Part shown: in pieces, positions 32,611 through 41,787 of the stretch | Numbering within the stretch: position 1 is the stretch's first letter | Layout: each line of letters starts with the position of its first letter | From: Micromonospora rubida | Lineage (GTDB): Bacteria > Actinomycetota > Actinomycetes > Mycobacteriales > Micromonosporaceae | Length of the DNA stretch: 64,000 nucleotides | Assembly (NCBI RefSeq): GCF_009908295.1 | Contig: NZ_JAAALO010000009.1 | Span: 186,001-250,000 of the forward strand | Direction of reading: 5' to 3' | The notes under the pieces: model-generated | Database searches by the model: none | What the model saw: only the letters and a program-made list of their open reading frames with translations | What the model was told of the DNA's origin: nothing | Program-made: the position numbers and the translations under genes

Positions 32611-35600
32611 ATGGCACGCCGTAAGAACACCGGTCCCCGGGCCGACCTTGCCGCCTTCGATCAGGCCGGCGCGCGGGTCTTCGACAATCCGCTGGTCACC
32701 GAGGTCTCCGACTCCTACCTGGAGTACGCCTTCTCGGTGATCCACTCCCGCGCCCTGCCGGACGCCCGGGACGGCCTCAAGCCCGTGCACCGGCGCATCC
32801 TCTACTCGATGCACGAGGCGGGTCACCGCCCCGACCGGGCGCACGTGAAGTCGGCCCGGGTGGTCGGCGACGTGATGGGCCGGTACCACCCGCACGGCGA
32901 CACCGCGATCTACGACGCGATGGTCCGGCTGGCCCAGGACTTCTCGCTCAACGCCCCGCTCATCGACGGGCACGGCAACTTCGGATCTCCCGACGACGGC
33001 CCGGCCGCCGCGCGCTACTGCGTCACGGGCGAGACCCGGATTCGTCTGCCGGACGGATCGAGCCCTCAGATCGCCGATCTCGTCGACCTTGCGCCGGACA
33101 GCGAGGCGGACGTCGACTTCGAGGTCCTCGACAAGGACGGGAAAGCCGTCCAGGTGACCAAGGTCTTCAATTCCGGTGTGCACTCCACCATTCGCATCGG
33201 TACCGATTCGGGCTTCTCGCTGCGCGGAAGCGAGAATCATCTGGTGCTCTGTCTCGAGGCTCCGCTTGGCGTGCCGCTGTTCCAGTGGCGGCGACTCGAG
33301 GAGATCACCCCCGGCGCGGTCGTTTGTATCGCGCGGAACGCCTGGTCGCAGGTGGTTCCCACGGCGAGGGAGTACATGCTCGGTGTGCTCGGTGGCGCCT
33401 GGGCGTCAGAGGGGTGGGCGAGCGATTCCAGGGCTGGTTTCAACAACACCGACGAGCACTTCTTCGACGAGGTGCTGCACGCCTACGACCAGATCGTGGG
33501 CGGCCAGCGTTACGTGAGTGAACGGCACACCCGCCGCGACCGCAAGCGCATCTGGGAGTTGGATGTCCAGGAGCACGCCGGGGGGATGGATGCCTTCCGG
33601 GCGGGTCCACTGGGCGAGTTCATCGGCCACCAGGCACGGGACAAGTTCGTCCCGCAATTCGTCTGGACCGGCGGATGGGGCGTGAAGCGGGCCTTCCTCA
33701 TGGCTCTCTTCGAGGGCGACGGCGGTGTCCGGGTGGCGAATGAGAGCTTCACCATCCAATACACCAGCTACAGCGAGCGACTCGTGCGGGAAGTGCAGGA
33801 ACTGCTGGCGGAGTTCGGTGTCATCGCCTGCCGGCGCAAGTACACCCGTTCGAGCGGTTCCATCGAGCACCGACTGGTTGTCTCGGGTCTGCGGAACATC
33901 AGGGCGTTCGCGCATCGGGTCGGCTTCCTTCGCACCAAGCAGGCGAAGCTGGAGAAGCTGCTGGTCCACTCGCCGTTGCGTCCGCACCGCCTCAGCAAGG
34001 ACCACGTCCCGTTCGTCGGCGACTATGTTCGCGGCGCGCTGGACTTCGATCGGCGGGGCAGCGGCCGGAAGTGGCTGACCAAGCACAACTTCGATCGGGT
34101 CGAGCGCTGGGAGACCGAACGTCTGCGCATCATCGACCGGATCAAGCAGACAGAGGTCCTCACGACGATCCTGCCGATCATGGACTCGGGTTATCGCTTC
34201 GAGAGAGTCACCGAGGTGGTGAGCTGCGAGCCGGCCGAAGTCTACTCGGTCCGGGTCGACACGGCCGATCACTCGTTCCTCGCCGGCGGCTTCGTCAACC
34301 ACAACACCGAAGCCCGGATGTCCCGGGAGGCGATGCTGCTCGTCGGCGAGCTGGGCGAGGACACGGTCGACGTCGAGCCGAACTACGACGGTTCGCTCAC
34401 CCAACCGACCGTGCTGCCGGCCGCGTTCCCGAACCTGCTGGTCAACGGGGCGTCCGGGATCGCGGTCGGGATGGCCACCAACATGATCCCGCACAACCTG
34501 GGCGAGGTCGTCTCCGCCGCCCGGTGGCTGATCAACCACCCGGACGCCGACCTCGACAAGCTGATGGAGTTCGTCCCCGGGCCGGATCTGCCGACCGGCG
34601 GCGTGCTGCTTGGCCTGGACGAGGTGCGCCGGGCGTACGAGACCGGGCGCGGCGTGGTCCGGATGCGCGGCCGGGTGGAGATCGGCCCCCTGGAGGGCAG
34701 CCGGGGCCGGCAGGCGATCACCGTTGTCGAGCTGCCCTACGGCGTGGGCGCGGAGAAGGTCATCGCCGCGATCACCAACGAGGTCAACAAGACCAAGCGG
34801 CTGACCGGCATCGCCGACGTCAAGGACCTCACCGACCGGGAGAACGGCACCCGGCTCGTGATCGAGTGCAAGGTCGGGGTGAATCCGCAGGCGCTGCTGG
34901 CCGATCTCTACCGGCTCACCCCGCTGGAGCAGTCCTTCGGCGTCAACAACCTGGTGCTGGTGGACGGCCAGCCGCGGACCCTCGGGCTGAAGGCGCTGCT
35001 GGAGGTCTTCCTTCGGCACCGCTACGAGGTGGTGACGCGGCGCAGCGCGTACCGCCGGCGCAAGCGCGAGGAGCGGCTGCACCTGGTCGACGGCCTGCTC
35101 ATCGCGCTGCTGGACATCGACAAGGTGGTCCGGCTGATCCGGGGCAGCGACGACGCCCAGGCCGCCAAGGACGGCCTGATGCGCCAGTTCAAGCTCTCCG
35201 AGATCCAGGCTGGCTACATCCTGGACACCCCGCTGCGCCGGCTGACGAAGTTCGACCGGATCGAGCTGGAGGCCGAGCAGGAGCAGCTCCGCAAGGAGAT
35301 CGCCCAGCTCTCCACCATCCTCGACGACGAGAAGGTGCTGCGGAAGGTCGTCTCCGACGAGCTGGCCGCCGTGGTGAAGCAGTTCGGCGCCGATCGGCGC
35401 ACCACCCTGGTCGACGGCGACCTCAAGGAGGTGCTGGCCGCGTCCGCGCCGGCCGGTCCTCTCGAGGTGGCCGACGACCCGTGCCAGGTGATCCTCTCCG
35501 CCGCCGGGCTGGTCGCCCGGACCGCGGCCGAGTCGGAGGAGGCATCCGAGGGGCGCCGGCGCAGCGGCCGGGTCAAGCACGACGCGGTACGCGCGGTCGT

Positions 35601-36387
35601 GCACTCCACGGCCCGGGGCCGGGTGCTGCTGGTGACCAGCGCGGGCCGGGCGTTCAAGGTCGACGTGCTGCCGCTGCCGGTGCTCCCCGAGCAGGCGGGC
35701 ACGGTGTCGCTGCGCGGCGGCATGTCCGCCGCCGAGCTGGTGCCGCTGGAGCCCGGCGAGACGGTGGTCGGCCTGGCCCCGCTCGGTGCGCCGGCCGAGG
35801 GGTCGCCGGGGCTGGCGTTGGGCACCCGGCAGGGCGTGGTGAAGGTGTGCTCGCCGGACTGGCCGGTCCGCTCGGACGAGTTTGAGGTGATCGGCCTGCG
35901 CGAGGGCGACGAGGTGGTCGGGGCTAGCTGGCTCGCCGACGGCACCGAGACCCTCGCCTTCGTCTCCTCCGAGGCGTCGCTGCTGCGCTTCGCCGCGTCG
36001 CTGGTCCGCCCGCAGGGGCCCAAGGGTGGCGGAATGGCCGGTATCAACCTGCCGGCGGAGGCCAGGGTGGTCTTCTTCGGGGCGATCCACACCGACGACC
36101 CGGGGCACGGCGAGCCGATGGTGGTCACCTCCACGGGCGCGACGGTGAAGGTGACGCCGTTCGGGGCGTACCCGGCCAAGGGGCGGGCGACCGGCGGGGT
36201 GCGCGCGCAGCGGTTCCTCAGGGGCGAGACGGACCTGGTGGTGGCCTGGATCGGCCCGCGCCCGGTCGGGGCGACGGCGACCGGCGACCCGGTCGACCTG
36301 CCCCCGTCCGACCCCCGCCGCGACGGCAGCGGCTTCGCCGTCATGCTCGGCCCCTCAACAATCGGCCACCAGATCGAACGCGACTAG
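32611..36387 (+). CDS. parC: type IIA DNA topoisomerase subunit A (ParC/GyrA-like) containing an intein
   Basis: A 1258-codon precursor. Residues 1-136 are the N-extein with the breakage-reunion start (RALPDARDGLKPVHRRILYSMHEAG, YHPHGDTAIYDAMVRLAQ, GHGNFGSPDDGPAAARY). Residue 136 is the catalytic tyrosine. Residues 137-565 are an intein. The C-extein resumes TEARMSREAMLLVGELGEDTVDVEPNYDG and continues through the coiled coil and beta-pinwheel. Splicing would yield an 829-residue enzyme with the active-site RYTEAR sequence restored. GGAGAG lies upstream of the ATG. Without splicing the enzyme cannot cleave DNA properly. The TAIYD segment shows no unusual quinolone-region residues apart from Thr at the Ser83 position. 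Confidence 0.95.
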   Translation: MARRKNTGPRADLAAFDQAGARVFDNPLVTEVSDSYLEYAFSVIHSRALPDARDGLKPVHRRILYSMHEAGHRPDRAHVKSARVVGDVMGRYHPHGDTAIYDAMVRLAQDFSLNAPLIDGHGNFGSPDDGPAAARYCVTGETRIRLPDGSSPQIADLVDLAPDSEADVDFEVLDKDGKAVQVTKVFNSGVHSTIRIGTDSGFSLRGSENHLVLCLEAPLGVPLFQWRRLEEITPGAVVCIARNAWSQVVPTAREYMLGVLGGAWASEGWASDSRAGFNNTDEHFFDEVLHAYDQIVGGQRYVSERHTRRDRKRIWELDVQEHAGGMDAFRAGPLGEFIGHQARDKFVPQFVWTGGWGVKRAFLMALFEGDGGVRVANESFTIQYTSYSERLVREVQELLAEFGVIACRRKYTRSSGSIEHRLVVSGLRNIRAFAHRVGFLRTKQAKLEKLLVHSPLRPHRLSKDHVPFVGDYVRGALDFDRRGSGRKWLTKHNFDRVERWETERLRIIDRIKQTEVLTTILPIMDSGYRFERVTEVVSCEPAEVYSVRVDTADHSFLAGGFVNHNTEARMSREAMLLVGELGEDTVDVEPNYDGSLTQPTVLPAAFPNLLVNGASGIAVGMATNMIPHNLGEVVSAARWLINHPDADLDKLMEFVPGPDLPTGGVLLGLDEVRRAYETGRGVVRMRGRVEIGPLEGSRGRQAITVVELPYGVGAEKVIAAITNEVNKTKRLTGIADVKDLTDRENGTRLVIECKVGVNPQALLADLYRLTPLEQSFGVNNLVLVDGQPRTLGLKALLEVFLRHRYEVVTRRSAYRRRKREERLHLVDGLLIALLDIDKVVRLIRGSDDAQAAKDGLMRQFKLSEIQAGYILDTPLRRLTKFDRIELEAEQEQLRKEIAQLSTILDDEKVLRKVVSDELAAVVKQFGADRRTTLVDGDLKEVLAASAPAGPLEVADDPCQVILSAAGLVARTAAESEEASEGRRRSGRVKHDAVRAVVHSTARGRVLLVTSAGRAFKVDVLPLPVLPEQAGTVSLRGGMSAAELVPLEPGETVVGLAPLGAPAEGSPGLALGTRQGVVKVCSPDWPVRSDEFEVIGLREGDEVVGASWLADGTETLAFVSSEASLLRFAASLVRPQGPKGGGMAGINLPAEARVVFFGAIHTDDPGHGEPMVVTSTGATVKVTPFGAYPAKGRATGGVRAQRFLRGETDLVVAWIGPRPVGATATGDPVDLPPSDPRRDGSGFAVMLGPSTIGHQIERD
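33019..34305 (+). mobile_element. intein with LAGLIDADG homing endonuclease domain, inserted after the catalytic Tyr
   Basis: A 429-residue in-frame insertion. Block A is CVTGETRIRLPDG with nucleophile Cys1. Block B is RGSENHLVLCL with its His. Blocks F and G are VYSVRVDTADHSFLAGGFVNHN, ending in the splicing His-Asn pair, and the +1 residue is Thr. The endonuclease part has block C YMLGVLGGAWASEGW (acidic E131) and block E FLMALFEGDGGV (D234), so both catalytic acids are present. The DNA has noticeably more A/T at third positions than the exteins, consistent with horizontal arrival. The site (ARY/TEAR) is the one used by GyrA inteins such as Mycobacterium xenopi GyrA, but here the host protein is the paralogous second topoisomerase. 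Confidence 0.95.
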
Positions 36388-36419
36388 TCCCACCCCCTCC
36401 ACTCCCGCAAGTCCGCGTC

Positions 36420-36473
36420 GATCAAGAGGTTTGCGTCAGCCCAAGCTCCTCGGGCGACGCAAACCTCTTGATC
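36420..36473. repeat. REP-like inverted repeat, copy 1
   Basis: GATCAAGAGGTTTGCGTC (36420-36437) and its exact reverse complement at 36456-36473, with the stem extended by GCCC/GGGC inside the loop. It lies between the converging topoisomerase A and NCS2 permease genes and could end transcription in both directions. A degenerate copy is at 46899-46956. Confidence 0.8.
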
Positions 36474-36506
36474 AACCTGGCAGGGGGAGGGGCGGGCGGG
36501 GTGGGG

Positions 36507-37853
36507 TCAGAGTTCGGGTTCGGGGGTTTGGTGGGGCTTCGGGGTGGTGCCTCGGAGGTGGGCGATCAGGCGCATGCCGTGGTAGATGACCAGGGCGGCA
36601 GCGGTGCCGAGGGCGATGCCGTTGAACGACAGGTCGCCGGCGGTGAGGGTGTAGTTCGCCGCCCCGACGATGAGGGCCACGGCGGCGGTCATCAGGTTGA
36701 CCGGGTTGTGGAAGTCGACCCGGCTCTCGATCCAGATCCGGGCGCCGAGCACGGCGATCAGGCCGTACAGGACGGTGGTCGCGCCGCCGAGCACCCCCGC
36801 CGGCACGGTGAGGATCAGCGCGCCGAACTTGGGGCTGAGCCCGAGCAGCACCGCCGCCACCCCGGCCACCCAGTACGCGGCGGTCGAGTACACCCGGGTC
36901 GCCGCCATCACGCCGATGTTCTCCGCGTACGTGGTGGTGCCGGAGCCGCCGCCGGAGCCGGCGAGCATGGTGGCCAGGCCGTCGCCGAGGAACGCCCGGC
37001 CCATGTCCCGGTCCAGGTTGCGGCCGGTCATCGCGGCGACCGCCTTGACGTGCCCGGCGTTCTCCGCGATCAGCACCAGGATCACCGGGATCACCAGCAC
37101 GACCGCGCGCAGGCTGAACTGCGGTGCGTGGAAGTCGGGCAGGCCGACCCAGGCCGCCTCGCGCAGCCCGTCGACGGCCTTCGGGTCCAACTCGCCGAGG
37201 ACGGCGGCCAGCAGCCAGCCGACCACCACGCCGAGCAGGATGGACAGCCGGGCCAGGAAGCCCCGGAACGCCACCGTGGCGAGCAGGATCACCGCCAGGG
37301 TGATCACCGCGATCAGCGGCTGTGCCTTGACTCCGGTGCCGCTGCCGTCGCCGTCCCAGGCGACCGGGGCGAGGTTCAGCCCGATCAGGGCGACGATCGC
37401 GCCGGTGACCACCGGAGGCATCAGCGCGTCGATCCAGCGCGCCCCGGCCAGTTGCACGACCACGCCGACCACGGCCAGCGCGACGCCGGCCACCACGATC
37501 CCGCCGAGCGCGGGGCCGATGTCCCCGCCGGCCTTCGCGGCCAGCACCGGGGCGATGAACGCGAACGACGACCCCAGGTACGACGGCAGCCGGTTGCCGG
37601 TGAGCAGCAGGAAGAGCAGGGTGCCGATGCCGGAGAAGAAGATCGTGGTGCTCGGCGGGAAGCCGGTGATCAGCGGCACGGTGAAGGTGGCGCCGAACAT
37701 CGCCACCACGTGCTGCACGCCGATCCCGAGGGTGCGCGGCCAGGAGAGCCGCTCGTCGGGGTGGACCACGTCGCCGGGGCGGACGGACCGGCCGTCGCCG
37801 TGCAGGGACCACGGGGACCAGCGGGAGCGCGGCTCGGTGGGGGTTTGGGTCAT
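36507..37853 (-). CDS. NCS2 family uracil/xanthine permease
   Basis: A 448-residue inner-membrane permease with about 13-14 hydrophobic segments. Family signatures are the N-terminal GIGVQHVVAMFGATFTVPLITGFPPSTTIFFSGIGTLLF, LPSYLGSSFAFIAPV, the central GLNLAPVAWD, and the AENAGHVKAVAAMTGRN and GDGLATMLAGSGGGSGTTTYAENIGVMAATRVYS motifs with the conserved Glu residues of UraA-like carriers. It imports a nucleobase, most likely uracil, by proton symport. AAGGG precedes the ATG by seven bases. The gene stands alone and ends near the REP-like hairpin. Confidence 0.94.
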   Translation of the reverse strand: MTQTPTEPRSRWSPWSLHGDGRSVRPGDVVHPDERLSWPRTLGIGVQHVVAMFGATFTVPLITGFPPSTTIFFSGIGTLLFLLLTGNRLPSYLGSSFAFIAPVLAAKAGGDIGPALGGIVVAGVALAVVGVVVQLAGARWIDALMPPVVTGAIVALIGLNLAPVAWDGDGSGTGVKAQPLIAVITLAVILLATVAFRGFLARLSILLGVVVGWLLAAVLGELDPKAVDGLREAAWVGLPDFHAPQFSLRAVVLVIPVILVLIAENAGHVKAVAAMTGRNLDRDMGRAFLGDGLATMLAGSGGGSGTTTYAENIGVMAATRVYSTAAYWVAGVAAVLLGLSPKFGALILTVPAGVLGGATTVLYGLIAVLGARIWIESRVDFHNPVNLMTAAVALIVGAANYTLTAGDLSFNGIALGTAAALVIYHGMRLIAHLRGTTPKPHQTPEPEL

Positions 37854-37973
37854 GGTGCGCCCTTCGCGTCGAGGTGCTGACGGGGGCGTGGACGACCCTG
37901 GGAGTTGTTTCTAGCAGGCCGGCCTCCGGCGGCGGCACGCTGCCCCCGCCGCCGGAGGCCGGCCCGGGATCGG

Positions 37974-39155
37974 CTACCCGGCGAGCACCGAGTCCGTCGC
38001 GGCGTCGTGCTGGTCGGAGCTGCCGGTGGCGGGCAGCTCCGGCTCCCGGCGGGGCTGCCGCACCACGGCCGGCGTCGGATGCGTCGGGCGGAGCGTGAGC
38101 AGGCTGCCGACCAGCCCGGAGAAGAGCACCACCACGCCGAGCGCGATGGCGGTGGCCGACGGCAGCACCACCCGGAGGGTCGCGAGCGGGTTCAGGTCGC
38201 CGAACCCGTCGAGCCCCCAGTACCAGACGGCCGCGCCGGTGCCGGCCCCGCCCGCGGCGAGCAGCAGCAGGCCGACGGTGGCGCTGGTCTCCAGCCGCAG
38301 CAGGCGGATCCACCGGTCCGAGGCGCGCGGCGGGGCCAGCCCCTCCTGCCGTCCGTAGATCTCGGCGAGGCCGCCGAAGAGCATGAGCTGAGCCCCGACC
38401 AGCACCATCAGGCACGCGTAGACCAGAGAGGCGACGTCGAGCCTGATCGGGCCGAGAGCCAGCGGGCCGGGCGTGAGCGCCCCCACCCCGACCAGCCCGA
38501 GCAGGGCCAGCGCGCCACCCGGCCGGACCAGGGTCTTGCGCGGGGCGAACACCAGCAGGAAGCGCAGGTGCCGCCACCCGTCCCGCCAGGTGCGCAGGTG
38601 CGGCGGGCGGGACCGGCCGTCGGGGGACAGGGTGGTCGGCACCTCGACGATGTCGTAGCCGGCCAGCGACGCGCGGACCACCAGCTCGGAGGCGAACTCC
38701 ATGCCCGGCATGCAGAGGCCGAGGGCGCGGATCCGCTCGGCGTCGAAGCCGCGCATGCCGCAGTGGAAGTCCCGTACGCCGGACAGCCCGAACAGCATCC
38801 GCCCGAGCCAGCTCAGCGCCGGGTTGCCCAGCCAGCGGTGCAGGGGCGGCATGGCGCCGGGGGCGATCCCACCCCGGAACCGGTTGCCCATCACCACGTC
38901 GTGCCCGGCGCGTAGCTTCTCGATGAAGGGGCCGAGATCCGACAGCGCGTACGAGTCGTCGCCATCGGCCATGATGATGTAGCGCCCACGGGCCTGGTCG
39001 ATGCCGTTGAGCAGGGCACCCCCGTAGCCCCGGATGGGGGCGTGCACCACCCGGGCGCCGGCCCGCTCGGCGAGTTCCTGAGAGCCGTCGGTGGAGCCGT
39101 TGTCGGAGACCAGTACCTCGCCGACGACGCCGCATTCGGCCAGCGAACGCAGCGT
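37974..39155 (-). pseudogene. family 2 glycosyltransferase with lost N-terminus
   Basis: The frame reads TLRSLAECGVVGEVLVSDNGSTDGSQELAERAGARVVHAPIRGYGGALLNGIDQARGRYIIMADGDDSY, a polyprenyl-phosphate sugar synthase-like GT2 domain with the DGDDS motif. About four C-terminal membrane spans follow. The expected first strand (a V-x-V-V-x-P-x-x-N-E-E type sequence) is missing. Instead an in-frame TAG (39156-39158) sits directly before the homology. A short deletion between two ACGCT copies flanking that stop could explain this. Translation from the GTG at 39050 would remove the DNGSTDG nucleotide-binding loop. The C-terminal part is intact, so the loss appears recent. Function is probably gone. 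Confidence 0.75.
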
Positions 39156-39158
39156 CTA

Positions 39159-39472
39159 GCGTGGTCGGGCGTCCAACGAGTACGTAGAGCTCCAGAGCAA
39201 TGCGGAGAGTGACGGTCGCGGCCAAGCTAGCACGGCCCTGGAAGTCCGTGGTTACCCGAAAGTGGACGACCACGTTACGTTTTCGGTCCGCCCCGCCGAT
39301 CCGTGCGCCCGCAGGATCGTCTCCGGCCGCACGGTCCTGCGGGCCCTGGCCCGAACGGCCGTCGCGGTGGAACCGACCGGGTTGTCTCCGCTTCCCGCTC
39401 GGCCGGTGGACCCGGGCGGAGTGGGCACCGGCGGAACGGTGCCGGCGGAACGGTGTCGGGCGCCCCGGCGGG
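39159..39472. other. intergenic region upstream of the broken glycosyltransferase
   Basis: About 314 bp. It contains an AT-richer patch (39190-39290) that should be the original promoter of the glycosyltransferase, and the 3' flank of the AlkB-like gene. No gene is seen. Confidence 0.45.
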
Positions 39473-40108
39473 TCAGGCGACGCCGGCGGGACGGAACTGG
39501 ACGCTGACCCGGGGCCCGACGGGCCGGCTGGTCTTCGGGATCGCGTGTTCCCAGGTGCGCTGGCAGGACCCGCCCATCACCACCAGGTCGCCGTGCCCGA
39601 GCGGGAAGCGCAGGCCCGCGCCGCCCCCGCGCGGGCGTAGCAGCAGCGGCCGGGGCGAGCCGAACGAGACGATGGCCACCATCGTGTCGGTGTGCGCGGA
39701 GCGGCCCTGGGTGTCGCCGTGCCAGGCGACGCTGTCCCGCCCGTCCCGGTAGAGGCACATTCCGGCCGTCACGAACGGCTCGCCCAGCTCGGGCGCGTAG
39801 TGCGCGGTCAGGGCGGCCCGTGCGGCGGTGAGCACCGGGTGGGGGAGTGGCCGGTGGGCGGCGTACCAGCAGAGCAGCCGGGGCACGGCGACCTCGGCGT
39901 CGTACATCGTGCGGCGCTCGGCCCGCCACGGCACCTCGGCGAGCAGGGTGTCCAGCACCCGGTCGGAGCCGAGGACCCAGCCGGGCAGGTGGTCCACCCA
40001 CGCGCCCCGGTCGAGCCGGTGCCGGCGCAGCCGACCGGCGAGCCGGCCGAGCACGGGCCCGTCGGTGGTGAGGTCGAGCATCGACGGCTGGTAGGCGGCA
40101 CCGTACAT
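39473..40108 (-). CDS. AlkB-like 2-oxoglutarate/Fe(II) dioxygenase
   Basis: A 211-residue protein with AlkB-family iron ligands in WHGDTQGR (HxD) and WEHAIPK (distal His), and a C-terminal RVSVQFR where the 2-oxoglutarate-binding arginine lies. Upstream elements MCLYRDGRDSVAWHGD and VAIVSFGSPRPLLLRPRGGG fit the double-stranded beta helix. Such enzymes oxidatively remove alkyl groups from DNA or RNA bases. The ATG follows a TAGGAT -10 element by six bases, so the message is leaderless. It lies 46 bp upstream of the start of nothing else on this strand and is followed at a distance by the broken GT2 gene. It is probably an alkylation-repair gene. Confidence 0.9.
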   Translation of the reverse strand: MYGAAYQPSMLDLTTDGPVLGRLAGRLRRHRLDRGAWVDHLPGWVLGSDRVLDTLLAEVPWRAERRTMYDAEVAVPRLLCWYAAHRPLPHPVLTAARAALTAHYAPELGEPFVTAGMCLYRDGRDSVAWHGDTQGRSAHTDTMVAIVSFGSPRPLLLRPRGGGAGLRFPLGHGDLVVMGGSCQRTWEHAIPKTSRPVGPRVSVQFRPAGVA

Positions 40109-40114
40109 GCGCCC

Positions 40115-40120
40115 ATCCTA
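40115..40120 (-). promoter_or_regulatory. -10 element TAGGAT of a leaderless promoter
   Basis: Minus-strand TAGGAT ends six bases before the ATG at 40108 of the AlkB-like gene. Confidence 0.6.
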
Positions 40121-40154
40121 ACGCCGCTTTCGTACGCCTGTACGAGCGGGAGGG

Positions 40155-41480
40155 TCAGCGGTTGAGCATCCTGCGCATCCGACCGCCCACCGCCGCCCGC
40201 ACCCGGGTCCGCAGCCGCTGGGCGTTCAGCTCCTCGACGCTCTCCCCGAGTTCCTGGTTCCGGTCGCGCAGCCACTGGATCCGGGCGATCAGCTCGCCGG
40301 GGTCGGTGGCCGTCTGGGCGCGGACCGCCGGGGGGAAGCTCGTCTCGGCGACCTGCCGGTCGAAGCGAGCCGCGCTGTCGCCGTCGGCGAAGGTGTGGCC
40401 GAGGTCGTGCCGCGCCAGGAACGACATCATCGTGTCGAATCGGGCCTTGTGCCCGTTGTTCAGCGCGGTGTAGTCCGCCTCGTCGTAGAGCGCGACGGCG
40501 TCCACGTCGGCCGGCACGTCCGTCATGATCCGGTGCGGGATGTCGAAGTACCGGGCCAGCTCCAGCGTGCGCGAGTCGTGCGCGAACAGGTAGCCCGGGG
40601 TGCCGGCGATCAGCGCGGTGATGGTGCCGTGGATGCGGGTGCCGAAGTTGAAGTCGAACCCGGACAGGTAGTCCATCCAGGTCCACGGGTCGACGAACAT
40701 CCGCACCTTGTCCTCGACGAAGAGCGGGTGCGAGGTGTGGATCGGGATGGCGGCCGTCTTGCCGCGCTCCTCGGGCAGGTCGCCGTAGAGCAGGGTGCCG
40801 AGGGTCTTGAGGTCCTGCGGGAGGTAGCGCAGGTTCGGGTAGCGCTGGTGGTGCGAGCTGATCACCTTCGCCATCGACTTGACGTACGGCGAGACGGTCA
40901 GCGCCACCCGGTCCTCGACGGTGAGCGTCGCCTTCCGCTTCTCCACCCGCAGACTGTCGCCGTGCAGGAACATCGACGGGCAGCCGATCACGTCGACCGC
41001 GGAGAAGCCGAGGGTACGCAGATACCCCTCGGTGATCTCGCCGCGAACGCCGATGCTGTGCGACCGGTCGAGCACCGCCTTCACGAACGCCTTCACCGGT
41101 TCGTCGATCGGTCGCAGGTACTCCCGGTCGCCCTTGACGTCGGTCTGCACGCCGACGCCCAGCACCACCACCGGGATCTTCAGCCGCTCGATGAGCCGGG
41201 TCAGGGTGCCCAGCCGGGCGGCGTAGCTGCGCCGGAACGCGTTCGCCAGCGGCACCACGAAGACGTCGTACCGCTCGCTGATCTCGTCCGCCTCGCGCGG
41301 GTTGGCCCGGAACTCCGACGGGGTGATCTGCGCTGTCGAGGTCTGGAGGATCTTGTGCGCCGAGTGGCTGAACACGAGGTTGCCGGTGTTGTCGCCGATC
41401 CAGTTGCGCTCGAATGTCTCCTCCGGCGAGTAGACGTCGAACGGGCCCTTCTTGGCCCGGAGCAGGATCCGCTGGTGCAT
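40155..41480 (-). CDS. polysaccharide pyruvyl transferase family protein
   Basis: A 441-residue GT-B-like protein of the CsaB/polysaccharide pyruvyl transferase family. Seen are GDNTGNLVFSHSAHKIL near the start, VVVLGVGVQTDVKG, the SIGVRGEITEGYLRTLGFSAVDVIGCPSMFL region, and GFDFNFGTRIHGTITALIAGTPGYLFAHDSRTLELARYFDIP with the conserved RIHG. The C-terminal 40 residues form a basic helix (QWLRDRNQELGESVEELNAQRLRTRVRAAVGG). Family members attach pyruvate ketals to wall or capsular sugars. The ATG at 41480 has GAAGGA eight bases upstream; the longer frame is not family-like. It is divergent from the acyltransferase at 41788, another surface-sugar modifying enzyme. Confidence 0.88.
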   Translation of the reverse strand: MHQRILLRAKKGPFDVYSPEETFERNWIGDNTGNLVFSHSAHKILQTSTAQITPSEFRANPREADEISERYDVFVVPLANAFRRSYAARLGTLTRLIERLKIPVVVLGVGVQTDVKGDREYLRPIDEPVKAFVKAVLDRSHSIGVRGEITEGYLRTLGFSAVDVIGCPSMFLHGDSLRVEKRKATLTVEDRVALTVSPYVKSMAKVISSHHQRYPNLRYLPQDLKTLGTLLYGDLPEERGKTAAIPIHTSHPLFVEDKVRMFVDPWTWMDYLSGFDFNFGTRIHGTITALIAGTPGYLFAHDSRTLELARYFDIPHRIMTDVPADVDAVALYDEADYTALNNGHKARFDTMMSFLARHDLGHTFADGDSAARFDRQVAETSFPPAVRAQTATDPGELIARIQWLRDRNQELGESVEELNAQRLRTRVRAAVGGRMRRMLNR

Positions 41481-41787
41481 CGGTGCCGTCCTTCTCGTCG
41501 TGTCAGCCCCGTCAGGGGTGCGCCGGTGGGCGCCGACCCGGCGTGGCCCGACGAGGCCGGGGCACGCCGGTTGGTTCCGAGACCGCGATGGTAGGCCATC
41601 GGAGGCCCGCTCCTGGCATTCGCGTCCCCCGGCGACCGCCGATGCGGGGGCCGGGCGGCCCCAGCGGGTAGGGTGCCCGGCGGGCGGCACCCGCCGGCCT
41701 GTCACGACGAAGCGGCGCGGCCGCCCGAGGCGACACGAGGCGAGGAGGCGCGGTGCTGGTGACCCTGCGGACGGACGGGCCGCCGGC
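41481..41787. other. divergent promoter region
   Basis: A 307-bp region between the pyruvyltransferase-family and acyltransferase genes. TAGGGT at about 41669-41674 (plus strand) is a plausible -10 for the acyltransferase, giving a leader of about 105 bases. No gene is seen. Confidence 0.45.

Noticed and set aside
30371..32617. A 748-codon open frame on the minus strand opposite the topoisomerase B gene
   Set aside because: It is the antisense shadow of a high-GC gene: the plus-strand protein has full GHKL and TOPRIM motifs and the minus-strand translation has none.
33406..36108. A 900-codon minus-strand frame opposite the topoisomerase A gene
   Set aside because: It mirrors the codon bias of the real gene and reads through the intein and exteins alike, with no domain.
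41669..41674. TAGGGT considered as another TAGGGGT box
   Set aside because: It has one G fewer and fits a -10 element, so it was not counted with the six exact boxes.
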